A DNA stretch of 64,000 nt from the NCBI GenBank assembly GCA_900239685.1, contig OENT01000466.1, forward strand, positions 5,065-69,064. Direction: 5' to 3'. Every line of letters starts with the position of its first letter. Positions within the stretch are counted from its first letter, which is position 1. The position numbers and the translations under genes are program-made. Source of the DNA: Rotaria macrura (taxonomy: Eukaryota; Rotifera; Eurotatoria; Philodinida; Philodinidae). The notes under the pieces are model-generated. The model was given only the letters and a program-made list of their open reading frames with translations, was not told where the DNA came from and ran no database searches. Positions 37,101 to 48,899 of the stretch are shown here, piece after piece.

Positions 37101-37396
37101 TACAAAACAAAAGACTTTCAACTTACCACTGGAACAATTAACTCACAAAATTCACATAGCTCAGTGGTTTTTAATTTTCTCAGAGACCAACGAAGTGTCT
37201 GTAACTTAGTTGAATGTTCCAAACGATGACGGTAACTATTGATCGCATGATGTTCTAAGTTTGATGCATTGTCTTCGATTGAATTACTGACGAATTTATC
37301 AATAGAATTTTGTAGAATTGAACGAACTTCAATGCCTGTTACAAAAATAGTTAAGACATACAAAACAACAAGCATACACCTGGTTACTTTCATCAT
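34156..37396 (-). CDS. Acid sphingomyelinase (SMPD1-type), tandem copy A, 11 exons
   Basis: Minus-strand exons: 37396-37127, 36727-36608, 36554-36393, 36333-36216, 36160-36133, 36065-35990, 35934-35778, 35719-35469, 35413-35295, 34763-34664 and 34596-34156, summing to 613 residues. The signal peptide is about 1-25. The saposin-B domain has six cysteines (81, 84, 111, 122, 148, 154). A Pro-rich linker precedes the calcineurin-like phosphoesterase domain. Zinc ligands are D197 and H199 (LSDIH), D267 (TGD), N308 (GNHE), H414 (GHHPP), and H446 and H448 (GHIHQDE). The general-acid His is H271. A Cys-rich C-terminal helical domain follows, with many N-glycosylation sites. It hydrolyses sphingomyelin to ceramide and phosphocholine in lysosomes or when secreted. 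All catalytic residues are intact. Some boundaries may be off by a base; the 532-bp intron 9 holds nothing recognised. Confidence 0.95.
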
Positions 37397-37644
37397 GAAA
37401 ATAAAAATCTAACTAACAACTTAGATAAGAGAGACAAATATTTCTTGTCGTATAAATATATTCTCGTTTCATGTGACTCATTTTAGTCATAGAAACATCT
37501 TTGAAGTCAGTTGTATTAATGATAAAAACATTTTTCTTTTCTTATAATTCCCAATTCATAATCAAGATTAAACAATAGAGATTCTTTATACAATTTCAAA
37601 TAACAGAAGATAGAATTGAATAGAAATATGTTTTGAAAGACAAA

Positions 37645-40600
37645 TTAATTTGGTATCGAATCACATGCATAAGGATCTTCTGAACGATACGTTATAAAAT
37701 CGCATAAGAGTCCTCGTCGACAACTATGATCACATTGACTACCGTTTGCATAGGATTTCGTATAATATTGATATACTAAGCCCATTAATGGACCATCAAT
37801 ATCGGCCTTTAATCTTTCAACCAGATTATGCCAATCATTGGGAAACAAATTGTCCATTTGATATGCATCTCGAGCAACATATTCATCAATAAATATTGTT
37901 TGATTATACATATTTGTTGCTGTTAAATTCATAATAACAGTTCGATGATCAAGTGTCCAATAGGAACTACCAGGATAATTACCATCAATCCTATAAACAC
38001 GATAGCCAGGATTAAGATAAGAGAAAGTTGTTAACGATGGTGTTATATATCCCTAATGAAAAATATACATAGAAGTATAAGAATCTTTTACATAAAAATA
38101 ACAAAACAACGAAACCATTGATATTGGACGTTGCTGATCGACTTCATCATAATTTATAACGATTTCATCATTATGTGTATGTCCGTAGAATTGACCGGCA
38201 ATTGTATTTTCGTAACTAATAAAATTGAAAATTTCAGAATAAGAAAAACAAAATACTTTTTATGTTTATTTTTTCATACGTACCGATTGACAATTTTATT
38301 GAAATTCCAACTGAACGATGCTAAGCATTGTTTAGGTGGAATATGTCCTATAATATGAACTTTTTCTCCATGATCTTCGGCATATTGTAACCATTGAATC
38401 ATCTGGAAAAAAATCAAGATATGTTAGCATAGTATTTCTTATCTATACACACCCATTGCAGTTGATCAAGTGGATCAGTTGAATTAATAAATAGCCAAAA
38501 ATTTTCCCATGAACAATAGTTCATATTCAATGATATTACACGTAGGCCAGGTCTTACAATTGTAGTATAAAAACCTCCACGTTCAATACTTTCACGTGTA
38601 TCAGTTGGTAAACCAAGTTTTATCCAATGATCTGCTAATGCTTGATATAACCATGAAATATTATCCGAACGTATATTTGGTGTAGGAAAAAGATTACATG
38701 GAGCTTAAAAAAGAAGTTCATTGAATACTTTGAAATATTCATTCAAGATTGGAATTTTACCGGCTTCATGATTACCAACTGCTGAATAAAATGTTTTATT
38801 GGGAAATGTTTTAATTAATAATTGATTGATTGTTTCGAGTGAATACAATTGTTGTTCACGTGTTTGATTCCAAACATTGTGAGGTGGAACATCACCGGTA
38901 TAATAAATGAAATCAATCTGTACAAAACTATAGTTTATAACGAGTACCAAACAAATTCAAACAGAAAGAACTTTATTCATAACTACGTTTCCTATCCGAC
39001 ATCCATGTAAAATGTCTATTCTAATATAGAAATATGAATCTATCCGACATAAGGAGATAGCACCTACAGACCATCGCGTTCAACATTTTTGTTCTCGTCT
39101 TCAACTCGATGGGCCTTAGAAAACAATCATTTTCTATTTTGAATTATATGTGTAAGGACATTCAGTGATCGATCGATTTATTTTGTCTTTTCCTTATGTC
39201 GTTATTATTATTACAGATTCGTATGCAGAACGATACGATTGTTTTTGTATTAATCATGGATTGAAAAGAAAATAAACTTTTCTAAGAATTCTCTTTAGAA
39301 CATCAAAACTCGAATAAATTCCCACGAGGATCATCAGAAATTTTGAAATTTCTGTATTTTTTAACTAGGGATAAAAATTTCAAATGGTTTTCTTCTAGCA
39401 TTAAAAATGAATGGATATTACAATATGAAAAAGTGAAATTCTATAACGTGTGATCATGTCGCGCACATGGCTACCAAAAAAAACGAAAATTTTTCAAATT
39501 TCACATATTTAAATGTCGTAAGCAAATTAGAAGATTTATAACTGAGTAACCCCTGTTGAGTATGTACGACTATTACAATTACCTTTTCTAATTCCGAAGC
39601 ATATTGAAGTATTTGTTCTGCTGTCCAATATGGAATATCACAACTGCGTGGATCACCCCTACAAGTAAATTCTATGTAACATTTTCTAATAAATCGATAT
39701 TTTAACTTATTTTATCTATTCAAAAGTTATAAATTACATGTAATAGATTTTCAACTGACTATTCAATCTATAGAATTTGCGTGTTTACAAACGTAATTAT
39801 GATAAAATTCGTTTAGATTACACTATCTTCGTGTGTCATAGAAAGGCGATAGTAAAGTTTTGACCAAAAGGTGGGATGCATGTAGATTTGTAAAAACACG
39901 ACTTTCTCTATTCGGCAACATATATATTAGCAAGTTCTGTTGTGCAACGATGATATCGATAATGGACGCCACATTCGAATTATTGTACAATCGAAGGTAT
40001 CGAATATGACGGCATCTATTGGCATCATCGGTGCACAACAAAACTTGATTATATAGAATGCTATTGAATATAGAGGAATTCTTCTTCTACAAGTCTACGT
40101 ATATCCGGGTTTCTTTTTGTCGACAATTGACATGTAACTTATAATCTTCACTTCTCGATTGATTTTTTCGTTATAGAAAAGTCATACAGAATAAACTCCT
40201 GTAGAAGAATCGAGACAAATACAATTTTTATGCCATGACTCTACTTTCACAATTGAGAAAGTTCTTACCAAAAACCAGCACCTGTACGACCTGGACCTAA
40301 AATTAGAAAAACACAACAAATAATATGCATACGAAATATTTCGAACAACTTACCAGGCTGACCTTCTCGACAACATAACGGTTGAGAACAATCACTGTCT
40401 GATCCAGGCGTATACGAAAAGTCAACGTGAATATCTGACAGATGTAGCACAGTAAATGAAGGTGAACCAGGCTGCAGTGAAAAAAAAACAGCATATAAAC
40501 ATGAAGCGCCTAATAGTTTGTTTTTGTTTTATTTCTGTTCACTTTTTTTTTAGAATTACTATAAGATGTTTTCACTTGTCTGCCCATATTCAACAATGAA

Positions 40601-43600
40601 TTTTTATAGATACCATTATTAGTTTATGCAACATATTTATATTTAATCATTAAAAATGAACTCATCGAATTCATTAAGAATGGATCTATTTGATAAATAT
40701 CAATATTGTCAAGAATTATTAAAATCTCAAAAAAGAAAACGAAAAATCAAATGTCGTCAATCAAAATTAACATCGGAAGAAAAGCTTCTGTTCGATGAAG
40801 AAGAAATTTTATCATCATATCAACATATTATATCTAATGCATGTAGACAACATCGCAATCGTCAGCAAGTACTACATATGATACGAATATGTTGATTTTA
40901 TATTCCGATATTTATTCTCATAGATTGTGAATCGTACATCGATTAAAGAATCTTTTATGCCTATTCATCGATTTTGTCGTAAGGGAGTCTATCCAGGAAC
41001 ATCAATACAACGTCAACAAATGAACGATGATAAAGTTCTATGGCATGTCAATCTACCAAAGTAATCATGATGTTTATTATTCTTGTTCCTTTTTCTTCCG
41101 CTTAATCCTAAAACGACTACATGAAATATACGTTTCGAAGGATATGTTATCTTATAGTACTGTGAAGAAGTGAGTTATAGGTATTGTATAGCATGAACCA
41201 TTAAAAACGAATTCATTCCAATTTATTGTTTTATCTTTTCTACTTTATCTAAAATTCTCATAATGTCATTTAACTTGAATTCACTCATGTCTCGATCCTC
41301 TCGTATCATATTCATCTCGCGAATCCTTTTCAGCTGGATTGTTGTCTTCTGACTTATCCGAACTATCTTGAAAACTATGAGATAATTCATGGCCGTCGGA
41401 CTCATCATTGAATACGCCCGTTTTGCCTTATTAGGATTGAGTCGCTTATTTATTTAAGTTATGGAACTACATGGATGCGCTGTCTCGTGGCAGTAGAATA
41501 AACAACAAGGGTGGTGTTACAGTTTCTTAGCTTGAGGCTGTTTAGTTTTCAGAAAATATTTGAATCGAAATGTAATGTATATAATTAATTCTCGATGAAA
41601 ATGCCCGACTACATCGAAATGTAAGATACTCCAGAAAATAGCCGAGCATTCGCAAAACTATTCTACTGTAATAAAGAGAACATTCTAAAAGTATTTAATC
41701 GTACAATAACACCTAACAGGAATCATTGTAATTTTCCTACAGAAACGAAAAAAAAAAGATAGATGGCAACGTTTTAACTGAAGAACAAACAGAAATTAGT
41801 GATTTAATATAGGGTACGGGTGAACTCAAGATGTATACTTTAGGATTAAAAATAAATCAACATTCAACTTGATTTTTTTGTTTCAAGTTACCATCCACCG
41901 TATTATACGAATGCATCATTGTTCGATAATACAACTGAAATCGATCCTGAAAACATCTCGTCGAATTTTATGTGGAATAGCTTCGATACAAATTATAATG
42001 TTGACCGACGTACAGCAAATCCTAATGGTTATTATCGAATCGATACGAATGGTTATCCATTGAATCCACTCGGTCGTACAGGTCTATGTGGACGAGGAGA
42101 TTTAAAATATTGGGCTGTTAATTATCTAACACATCTAGTTATTATGTGTAGTACGAATGAAATGAAATCGGGAAAAGAAATATTTAAATATTTCATGGAA
42201 ACACCGAAATCAAATAATTATTTTCGTTTACCATCAACATCAACAACAGGAACAAGTATAAATGCAATTAAAAAATCACTTAAAACATATCTGTACGATA
42301 TTTATAAAACGTGGAATAATTTCGATAATGATCATCATCATACTTCTATCGATGAAATTATCGAACATTTAACATTTGTTAGTACAGCTTATGTCGGTAA
42401 GATTCATTTAGAAGTTAATTTCGTGCGAACTTTACATTCGTCACTTGCCAAAATTTCTACTGCACAGTTTTATTGATGGGAAACTGTTTTCAAAGGACGT
42501 GTACCGTAACGAATTTTTTTCTTTGTCCAAAATTATACTTCCTACGAATTTAAAAAAAAAAGAATTTCTTTTTTCAAACGTACTCTAAATCGCACGAATA
42601 ATATCAAGTTCTACGCATCGATGACGACTATTATAAATAGACTGGCGACAGAACTGTTAGATACGATTCCCATAGATATTTGTCTACAGATGTTAATCCT
42701 TTCCTTCGTATGGCAGTTGTTACATATCAGTAAAAAAATATCTTTCAATAGCACATTATTTCTTTCCGCCTTTAGTATACAAATTGGCAATATGTCGACG
42801 AATGTCCCGAACGGACATGTAAAGATCGGAGGTCTTTGAGATAGTATTAGAAATTTCTATTTTTACAATAATTATTGATTCGCCAGCCTTTTCCACTTCT
42901 GGAGATCTTGGTTTCGAGAGCATTAATACATATTTATTCTAAGAGAAAAAAAAACTGTCCAATAAAATTCAGCATAACTCGAACGAAACCAATTTTAATG
43001 ACATCATGCATAGATTTCTTTCTAATGCAAAGAAGTCTATTCGGAAACAGTATGAAGTTTTGCGTTGCATGATATATGAAAGATAATGACATATATGTGG
43101 CCGTCGTCTATCGTTAAATAGTGGTAGAAACCTATGATTCATGATTTTCTTCAAACCTTTTATATTTTTACTCGATATATATATTTGTTTGTAGAATTGT
43201 TTTTGAAATTAAAACAGTTATCAGATCTATCGTTGTAATGATATCAGTGAAATGAATACGAAGTATTAATCGATCTGCAAGAAATTTGAGAAAGAGAATG
43301 ATGAAAACGAAATTGATTTTATCATTCAATACGTTTTCATACTGCTACAATCTTAAAAGATGTATGTTATCAAAATACACATGAAACGATGGATCTCTCG
43401 TGTTTATCATCCATTGCTTTTATTGCTAATGGAAAAGAATAACATCTTGAAGATCGTTCTATTCTAATCTTCTATGTCTCGGCACAAAAAAATAAACTTA
43501 ACTTCGAAATGTATACATATCAATGTAAAGAACAAATAATCGAAATAAAAAAAAACCGTTTTAACATACGGAATGAGTTTATACCATTCATATATTTATA

Positions 43601-45452
43601 TGAGTATGAAGAAAAGATGTTTGTAATTACATGTAACAATCATACATGATCGAGATTTATTTTCTGTACAATTGTAATAATTATTCAGAGCGATAATTTA
43701 ATATCGAACAGAAAATCAGATAGGAGTCTGTTATGCATCATTTTCAATATACATTTACGATTGCGAGAATTTAATCAAGGTTGTAAAATTATGAAAAACA
43801 CGATAGTGACTGTAGGACGTGTTGTAGTTATTTAATTTACATAGAACATAAACGTATCTCAGACTTCGGAAACGACAATACATATAAATTGAAAGTATTA
43901 CAAATATTGTATCTCATTCGAGTCACAAAAACGACATGAATGGTAAAAAGAAAAGGTCATCAAATCTTATATCTAATTATCATAATCAATCATGAGTTAT
44001 TTTTATTAACTGAATCTATTTCGTTTATTCGTGAACATATCCTGGTTATAAGAATTTTGTATGCATAAATCAAGTAGAGTAAGAAACGATAAATTACTTT
44101 AAAGAGCAACATGATATTTTCTTTTTTTGGATATTCTAATGTGTTTTGACAGCTTCAACATAACTACTCTAACAAGAAAAACAGGAATAAAGCACACATC
44201 AACTAAAAGATACATATCGAAGACAAGATGTAATCTAATATGACGGTCACATATCATTACAAATAGCTTTTATCGAGTGCGAACAAATTTATTTTCGATG
44301 CTAGAAAATACGAGACATGATTATAATGTTATAAGAATAGAACAAGCGTTTGTTTTAGAGAATATCGGAATTTAACCGACACAATCAATAAGTCATGAGC
44401 AAACATTTGATATCTAATCTATTTGTTTGTACTTGAAAGTCTATTAGAAGTTTACTACGAGAAAATCTCATTCTAAGAAAGCAAACAAAATTACTTTTTC
44501 TTTTTGTTTCTCGTTAATAAGATGACTCAAAAAATACAGATAATGCATGGCTTGAAACATCGATATGTTGTTACATACAGACGAATCTTAATAAAAGTAT
44601 TTCATCGAATCAAAATATCGATCTTAACAAACTTTTTCCTGATTCATCATCCAATGAGAGAACAACATTTGCATGGCATCACATAACAGAAAAAAGTAAA
44701 GTCCTTCAAAGTGAACATGAAGTTATCAAACTTATTGCTAATCGATACAATGCCTATTGGTAAAGAATTACTTTGGGTGGTTGTGGTGGTTGTGGTTCTG
44801 GTTTTGGTTTATCATTAGGAAATGTAACATTCCATGTTAAAATTGGATAATCGAATCGTTTATAACAATCCAATGCTAATGAACAAAGTTGTTTATTACT
44901 ATAACTCGACAGTGATATAACTTCTATAACTGCATCCTATTTCAAAAAACAAGATCACATGATTTCATATGTATTCTAAAAAATAGACCATTTACTTTAT
45001 ATTCATGTACAGCACCAATACAAACATCGATATTGATTAATTTGAATTCTTTACAAAAACTGTTAACAACATTTTCAATATGAGTTGTTTGATTTGTTTC
45101 AATAAGTAATCGAGCCTAAGAAATAGTTAAAGAATAAAATATTTCATTGAATATTCATAATATTCATAGAGAAATCTCTTACCACTGGTACAACTAGATT
45201 ACAAAATTCACAATAAGCTTTATTATATCGATGTTTCAATGTCCAACGAATATTTTTAAAATTAGTTGAATGTTCAAAACGATGACGATAATTGGCAAGT
45301 TTAATTAGAATTTCTTGATTATGATTATTTTTCAAATCATCGATAATTAATTCATCAGTATCTTTTTCATTTATTGATTGTGTATGAATCATAATTATGT
45401 ATAAAGTTAGAAAATACACGAAAGTACATAGATAACCAAAAATCGACGACAT
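37645..45452 (-). CDS. Acid sphingomyelinase (SMPD1-type), tandem copy B, 11 exons, hosts a nested gene
   Basis: Minus-strand exons: 45452-45183, 45115-44996, 44936-44772, 40471-40354, 40296-40269, 39658-39583, 38917-38761, 38703-38453, 38402-38284, 38215-38116 and 38052-37645, summing to 603 residues. Exons 1, 2 and 4-10 have exactly the same length as in copy A (270, 120, 118, 28, 76, 157, 251, 119 and 100 nt). Only exons 3 (165 against 162) and 11 (408 against 441) differ, which proves a tandem duplication. Domains: signal peptide, six-Cys saposin-B, Pro-rich linker ([12 protein letters not shown]), then metallophosphoesterase motifs [28 protein letters not shown] and GHTHNDE, all zinc ligands present. 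Intron 3 (40472-44771, 4.3 kb) encloses the antisense NUDT9-like gene; intron 6 is 665 bp; the others are short. Start codons of A and stop of B are 248 bp apart. Confidence 0.95.
40656..44763 (+). CDS. NUDT9 / TRPM2-NUDT9H-like protein with destroyed Nudix box, nested gene
   Basis: Exons 40656-40868, 40924-41060, 41888-42396 and 44522-44763 join in phase to 366 residues, close to NUDT9 (350). Matches to the family in order: YPG(T)S and the V-x-WHV segment (about 95-115), [10 protein letters not shown] (118-127), the [14 protein letters not shown] segment (177-189), and [13 protein letters not shown] (287-299) near the C-terminus. Between them, where NUDT9 has LPGG..x5-E-x7-REFxEE, this protein has [19 protein letters not shown] (230-248). 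The GG, the key Glu and the REUxEE block are all gone. The family hydrolyses ADP-ribose, or senses it when fused to TRPM2. Here hydrolysis is unlikely but ADP-ribose binding may remain. The N-terminal 70 residues are basic and unlike NUDT9. The gene lies wholly inside intron 3 of sphingomyelinase B, antisense, its stop 8 bp from that gene's exon 3. Introns 2 and 3 are 827 and 2125 bp. Confidence 0.9.
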
Positions 45453-47319
45453 ATTTTACATACTATGATTAAACAAAAATAAAGATGAGCAACGTATGAC
45501 ATTTTCAATACTAATGAGATTATTTGTATCTTTTTTTTTTCATTTTCTAAATATGTTTCTCGTGAACAATCACAAATACAAGCATTTTTATCACAAAACA
45601 AAAGCAACATTATTATGTAAAAAATAAAAAATATTCTACGAATATCACAGTTATTGTAGATATCGAGCCACTGTTCTATGTATTGGAAAAGTTTCGCCAT
45701 GATGACACATATCTATTGGATCATCAAGATGAAGACCCTAAACATGCAATGTAAAATCATTAGTTCTATTAAATGATCAAATTGAACTATAAGAGTATAA
45801 ATTGCATATCTCAATGCGACAAACACACAATCATTACTCTTTCTTTGCATACTCTTAGTTTCAGTTGTTTTCCAATTATAGTCCTGTATGACGGTACAAG
45901 TTAAAAGATGTATTCGAGAATCTTTCATCGAATTCTATTTTCACTGTACTCCGTTTATCTGCAATAGTGAACTAGGGCTGCATAGTTGATTTTAACACAA
46001 TAAGACACATGGTTGTTTTTTTTTCTTGAACAATTTTCGACAGGAACATAATAGGAAAGCGCGGTTTTCATCGTTGACATGAACAAAATTCTGAAGATAG
46101 ATACATCGCAAAATAAAAATGGAACATTTTAAAGAATGTTCCCTTTACAAAACATTGAAGGACTATGCTCTTCAGCTGAAATTTTCATGATATACTCTGG
46201 ACCACTAGACATGTCTCAGCTAGAAATTTCAGAATTCAGCATTTCGAACATCGGTTAAAAATTTAGGAGATGCCAGAAAATTTCAGGGTACATATGCATA
46301 ATCCCTTACAAAAATATTCATGCCTCTTGATCATGCGATTGATTTAGGGATCTTGCACGTGCTCTTCGTAATGGTGAAAATCGCACCTATCAATCATGTT
46401 CCCGTGCATCATTATTAAAAGCAATACCCATGTGTCTTTTTTTTCCGAAATGGATAATCGTATAGCATAGCAAAATCTTTGTATGAAACACAATTTGAAT
46501 AGAGTGTTTAACTAGATGGACTAGAATTACGGACTCCTTCAATAGATCGCCTTCGGAAACAGTGTTACACATGTGCGACCATCATCTATCACTAAAGTCT
46601 CATAAGACTGTATACTCTGTTGCAATTCTAGATTGTCAAATAAAAGATAATGAAATAACTGATATGAAGATTGATGGCACAGAAACAAGCTATATCACGT
46701 TTCATATTTTAATCCTTCTGGAATAGCACTGACAGTTTTTTCTACCAACATCATTTTCATTCAGGACGTACAATGGAATATATAAAGAAGTCTTGAATGA
46801 ATTAATTCGATGAATATTCACTCTCGAAGTATCATAATTTCCAACAAGATATTTATCTTCGTTCGCGAATTGATGTATAAGTCGACATTTCAATTTTATT
46901 TTTAAACTGAACAATAACTTAAAAACGATTTTGTTTACTCCACGAGTTTCCATTTCAATACATAAGAGAATTCTGAACAGTCAACATCTTGGGAGAGGAT
47001 ATATATATCGATGAGAAATCATCATTTTTCTTATGAACTGTTTCCTATCGAGAATTTCGTTTCTTTACAATTTACAGATTAATCTAAGGACGATAACAAA
47101 TTGAATGTAGATCTCAATTAAGTTTATCGAATGATTATTCAATGTTGATCACTAGATGAATTAAATATCTCAAGAATTAATCTTTTTGAACAAAAAAGAA
47201 AACATCTCGCTACACGACTAGCATTGCATGTCATTGTAACAGATATGATTAATTGAAACTCATCCTTTTGAACTGACAAACTGAAGGTTTGATTGTGATA
47301 GGTCCATATACTTAGTCTA
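45453..47319. other. Intergenic region between sphingomyelinase B and GH18
   Basis: 1.9 kb that should contain the sphingomyelinase B promoter and GH18 3' UTR. A minus-strand ATG frame (45700-45407) begins MAKLFQYIEQWLDIYNNC and then has one hydrophobic segment; it could be an alternative upstream exon but has no supported splice. A perfect 8-bp palindrome GGAACATT...AATGTTCC lies at 46121-46142. Confidence 0.4.
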
Positions 47320-48529
47320 TTATGTCAGAAATAGAACGGCGTTCATGATTATATAACGTGTTTGTAAGTCTATCAGAAATTCTGAAGAAATTATACTATT
47401 TCCGTTTGTTAAACTTACAAATGTAAATGCGCCTCCATAGTTATTTTCTTTAACAAATAATGCTTTCTCTGCTGCTGCTCTTACATCACCAACATTTGTC
47501 CATTGATCATTATAATACGTATAATTAACTTTAGCTTCATCGTCCCAATGTGATCCAGCAGTTTTAACAAGTAGACAAAATTCAATGAATGTCATCCAAC
47601 CACCACCATAGCCAACACCAACAGTGGGTGCATCAAAATCATGATTCTTTGAATCATTCAATTGAAATGTATGACCGAGTCCTTCAAGTCCAATGAGAAT
47701 TTTATTCTTTGGTACGCCTTGCTCGACAAGATAAGCAGCACTCCATTCTGTATTAAATTGACGAGCATCACCCTGTTCAATACGTTTAGGGTATATCGGT
47801 GAACTATAGCCTGTTTGTTTATCATATATACCTTAAATTGAATTCACCGAGGCGTTCATCTATGAACAATCATGAAAGAACCATAACCTACTGTGATAAT
47901 CATAAGTCATCAAATGAATTAAATCAAGTAGTTGACCTAATCGACCAATTTCATAACAATTATCAATTGTATATTTCCCTGCACCAACAGCAGTTGTCAG
48001 AAGAAATTCATTTCCCAATGTTTGCTGTACAACTGTGCGAAGTTCTTCGATGAATTGACTATACAATGATTTATAATCACCACATGGATATTCCCAATCG
48101 AAATCAAGACCATCGATATCCTATTCGATTTCATTGATAGATTTTAGAAAAGAAAAAATTGATTCATTTTACTTGAGATTCAGCAAATTCAATTAGAGAC
48201 ATGATGAACTTCATTCGTGATTGAGAATCTTGTATAGCTTCTTTCCATTCAGCATCATCACCGAGAATTGATGGAATCAATTTTAGTTTATTTGAATCCC
48301 GTGTGCGATAGTCACGCATACTACGAAGAGCATCTATACCATTGTATGGACGTTGAATTATGCTCACACTATAGTTCTTGACAATAACTGAACCGATAAG
48401 TAAAACATGTGTGCATACACCAATAGGTAATTGTTCGGGTAAGACTAATGGTTGATTATAATTATAATAACATCCAAACAAATACGATCGTACAACCGGA
48501 AACAACAAAATAAGATAGAATCTCATCAT
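47320..48529 (-). CDS. GH18 chitinase-like glycoside hydrolase, C-terminus atypical
   Basis: Minus-strand exons are 48529-48173, 48120-47892 and 47831-47419, or read through to a stop at 47320 (365 residues). The signal peptide is about 1-17. The barrel starts at FGCYYNYNQPL, with CTHVLL as strand 2. The catalytic DxxDxDxE motif is intact (D122-G-L-D125-F-D127-W-E129). Later strands are visible at LLTTAVGAG, DLIHLMTYDYHS, ILIGLEGLG and NNYGGAFTF. GH18 enzymes cut chitin or chitobiose-type glycans; members with short barrels are often secreted digestive or lysosomal di-N-acetylchitobiase-like enzymes. After GGAFTF, where chitinases have W..D.DD, a GTAAGT donor occurs, but no following exon was found in the next 1.8 kb. 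Read-through adds 33 unconserved residues. Confidence 0.88.
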
Positions 48530-48767
48530 TTATGTCTTGCCTTGCCTAGCAGAAATAATATGATCAATGATTCATAGTAACCAGCTGACAAATACTTTGA
48601 TTGGTTTCTTTTCTACCATGATAGAAAAGAGTCGTCCTCGACATGAAATCGATCTGGCGAATTAAGAAAAATTATACAAAAAAATCTTGATGATCAACAT
48701 AGAATATCATTTTAGTTTTCTAAAATGAAACTATCAATAATGATTGGTTATTCGACTAAGGAAAAAA

Positions 48768-48806
48768 AAATATCTATATATATATAAAGAGAGAGAGAGA
48801 GATAGA
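48768..48806. repeat. (TA)n(GA)n microsatellite
   Basis: A mixed TATATA / GAGAGA tract in the intergenic space between the divergent GH18 and FEZ genes. Confidence 0.8.
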
Positions 48807-48899
48807 CAGAATGTACATCAATGAATATGATGTGATAGAAACCACACACACGCACATAGTTGAATAAATTCTCATTCCATTCTTCATCGTGTTTTGACA

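Noticed and set aside
41223..41408. Minus-strand 61-codon ORF inside the NUDT9-like intron 2
   Set aside because: Short, Lys/Ile-rich, no motif or splice partner; also not part of the sphingomyelinase reading frame.
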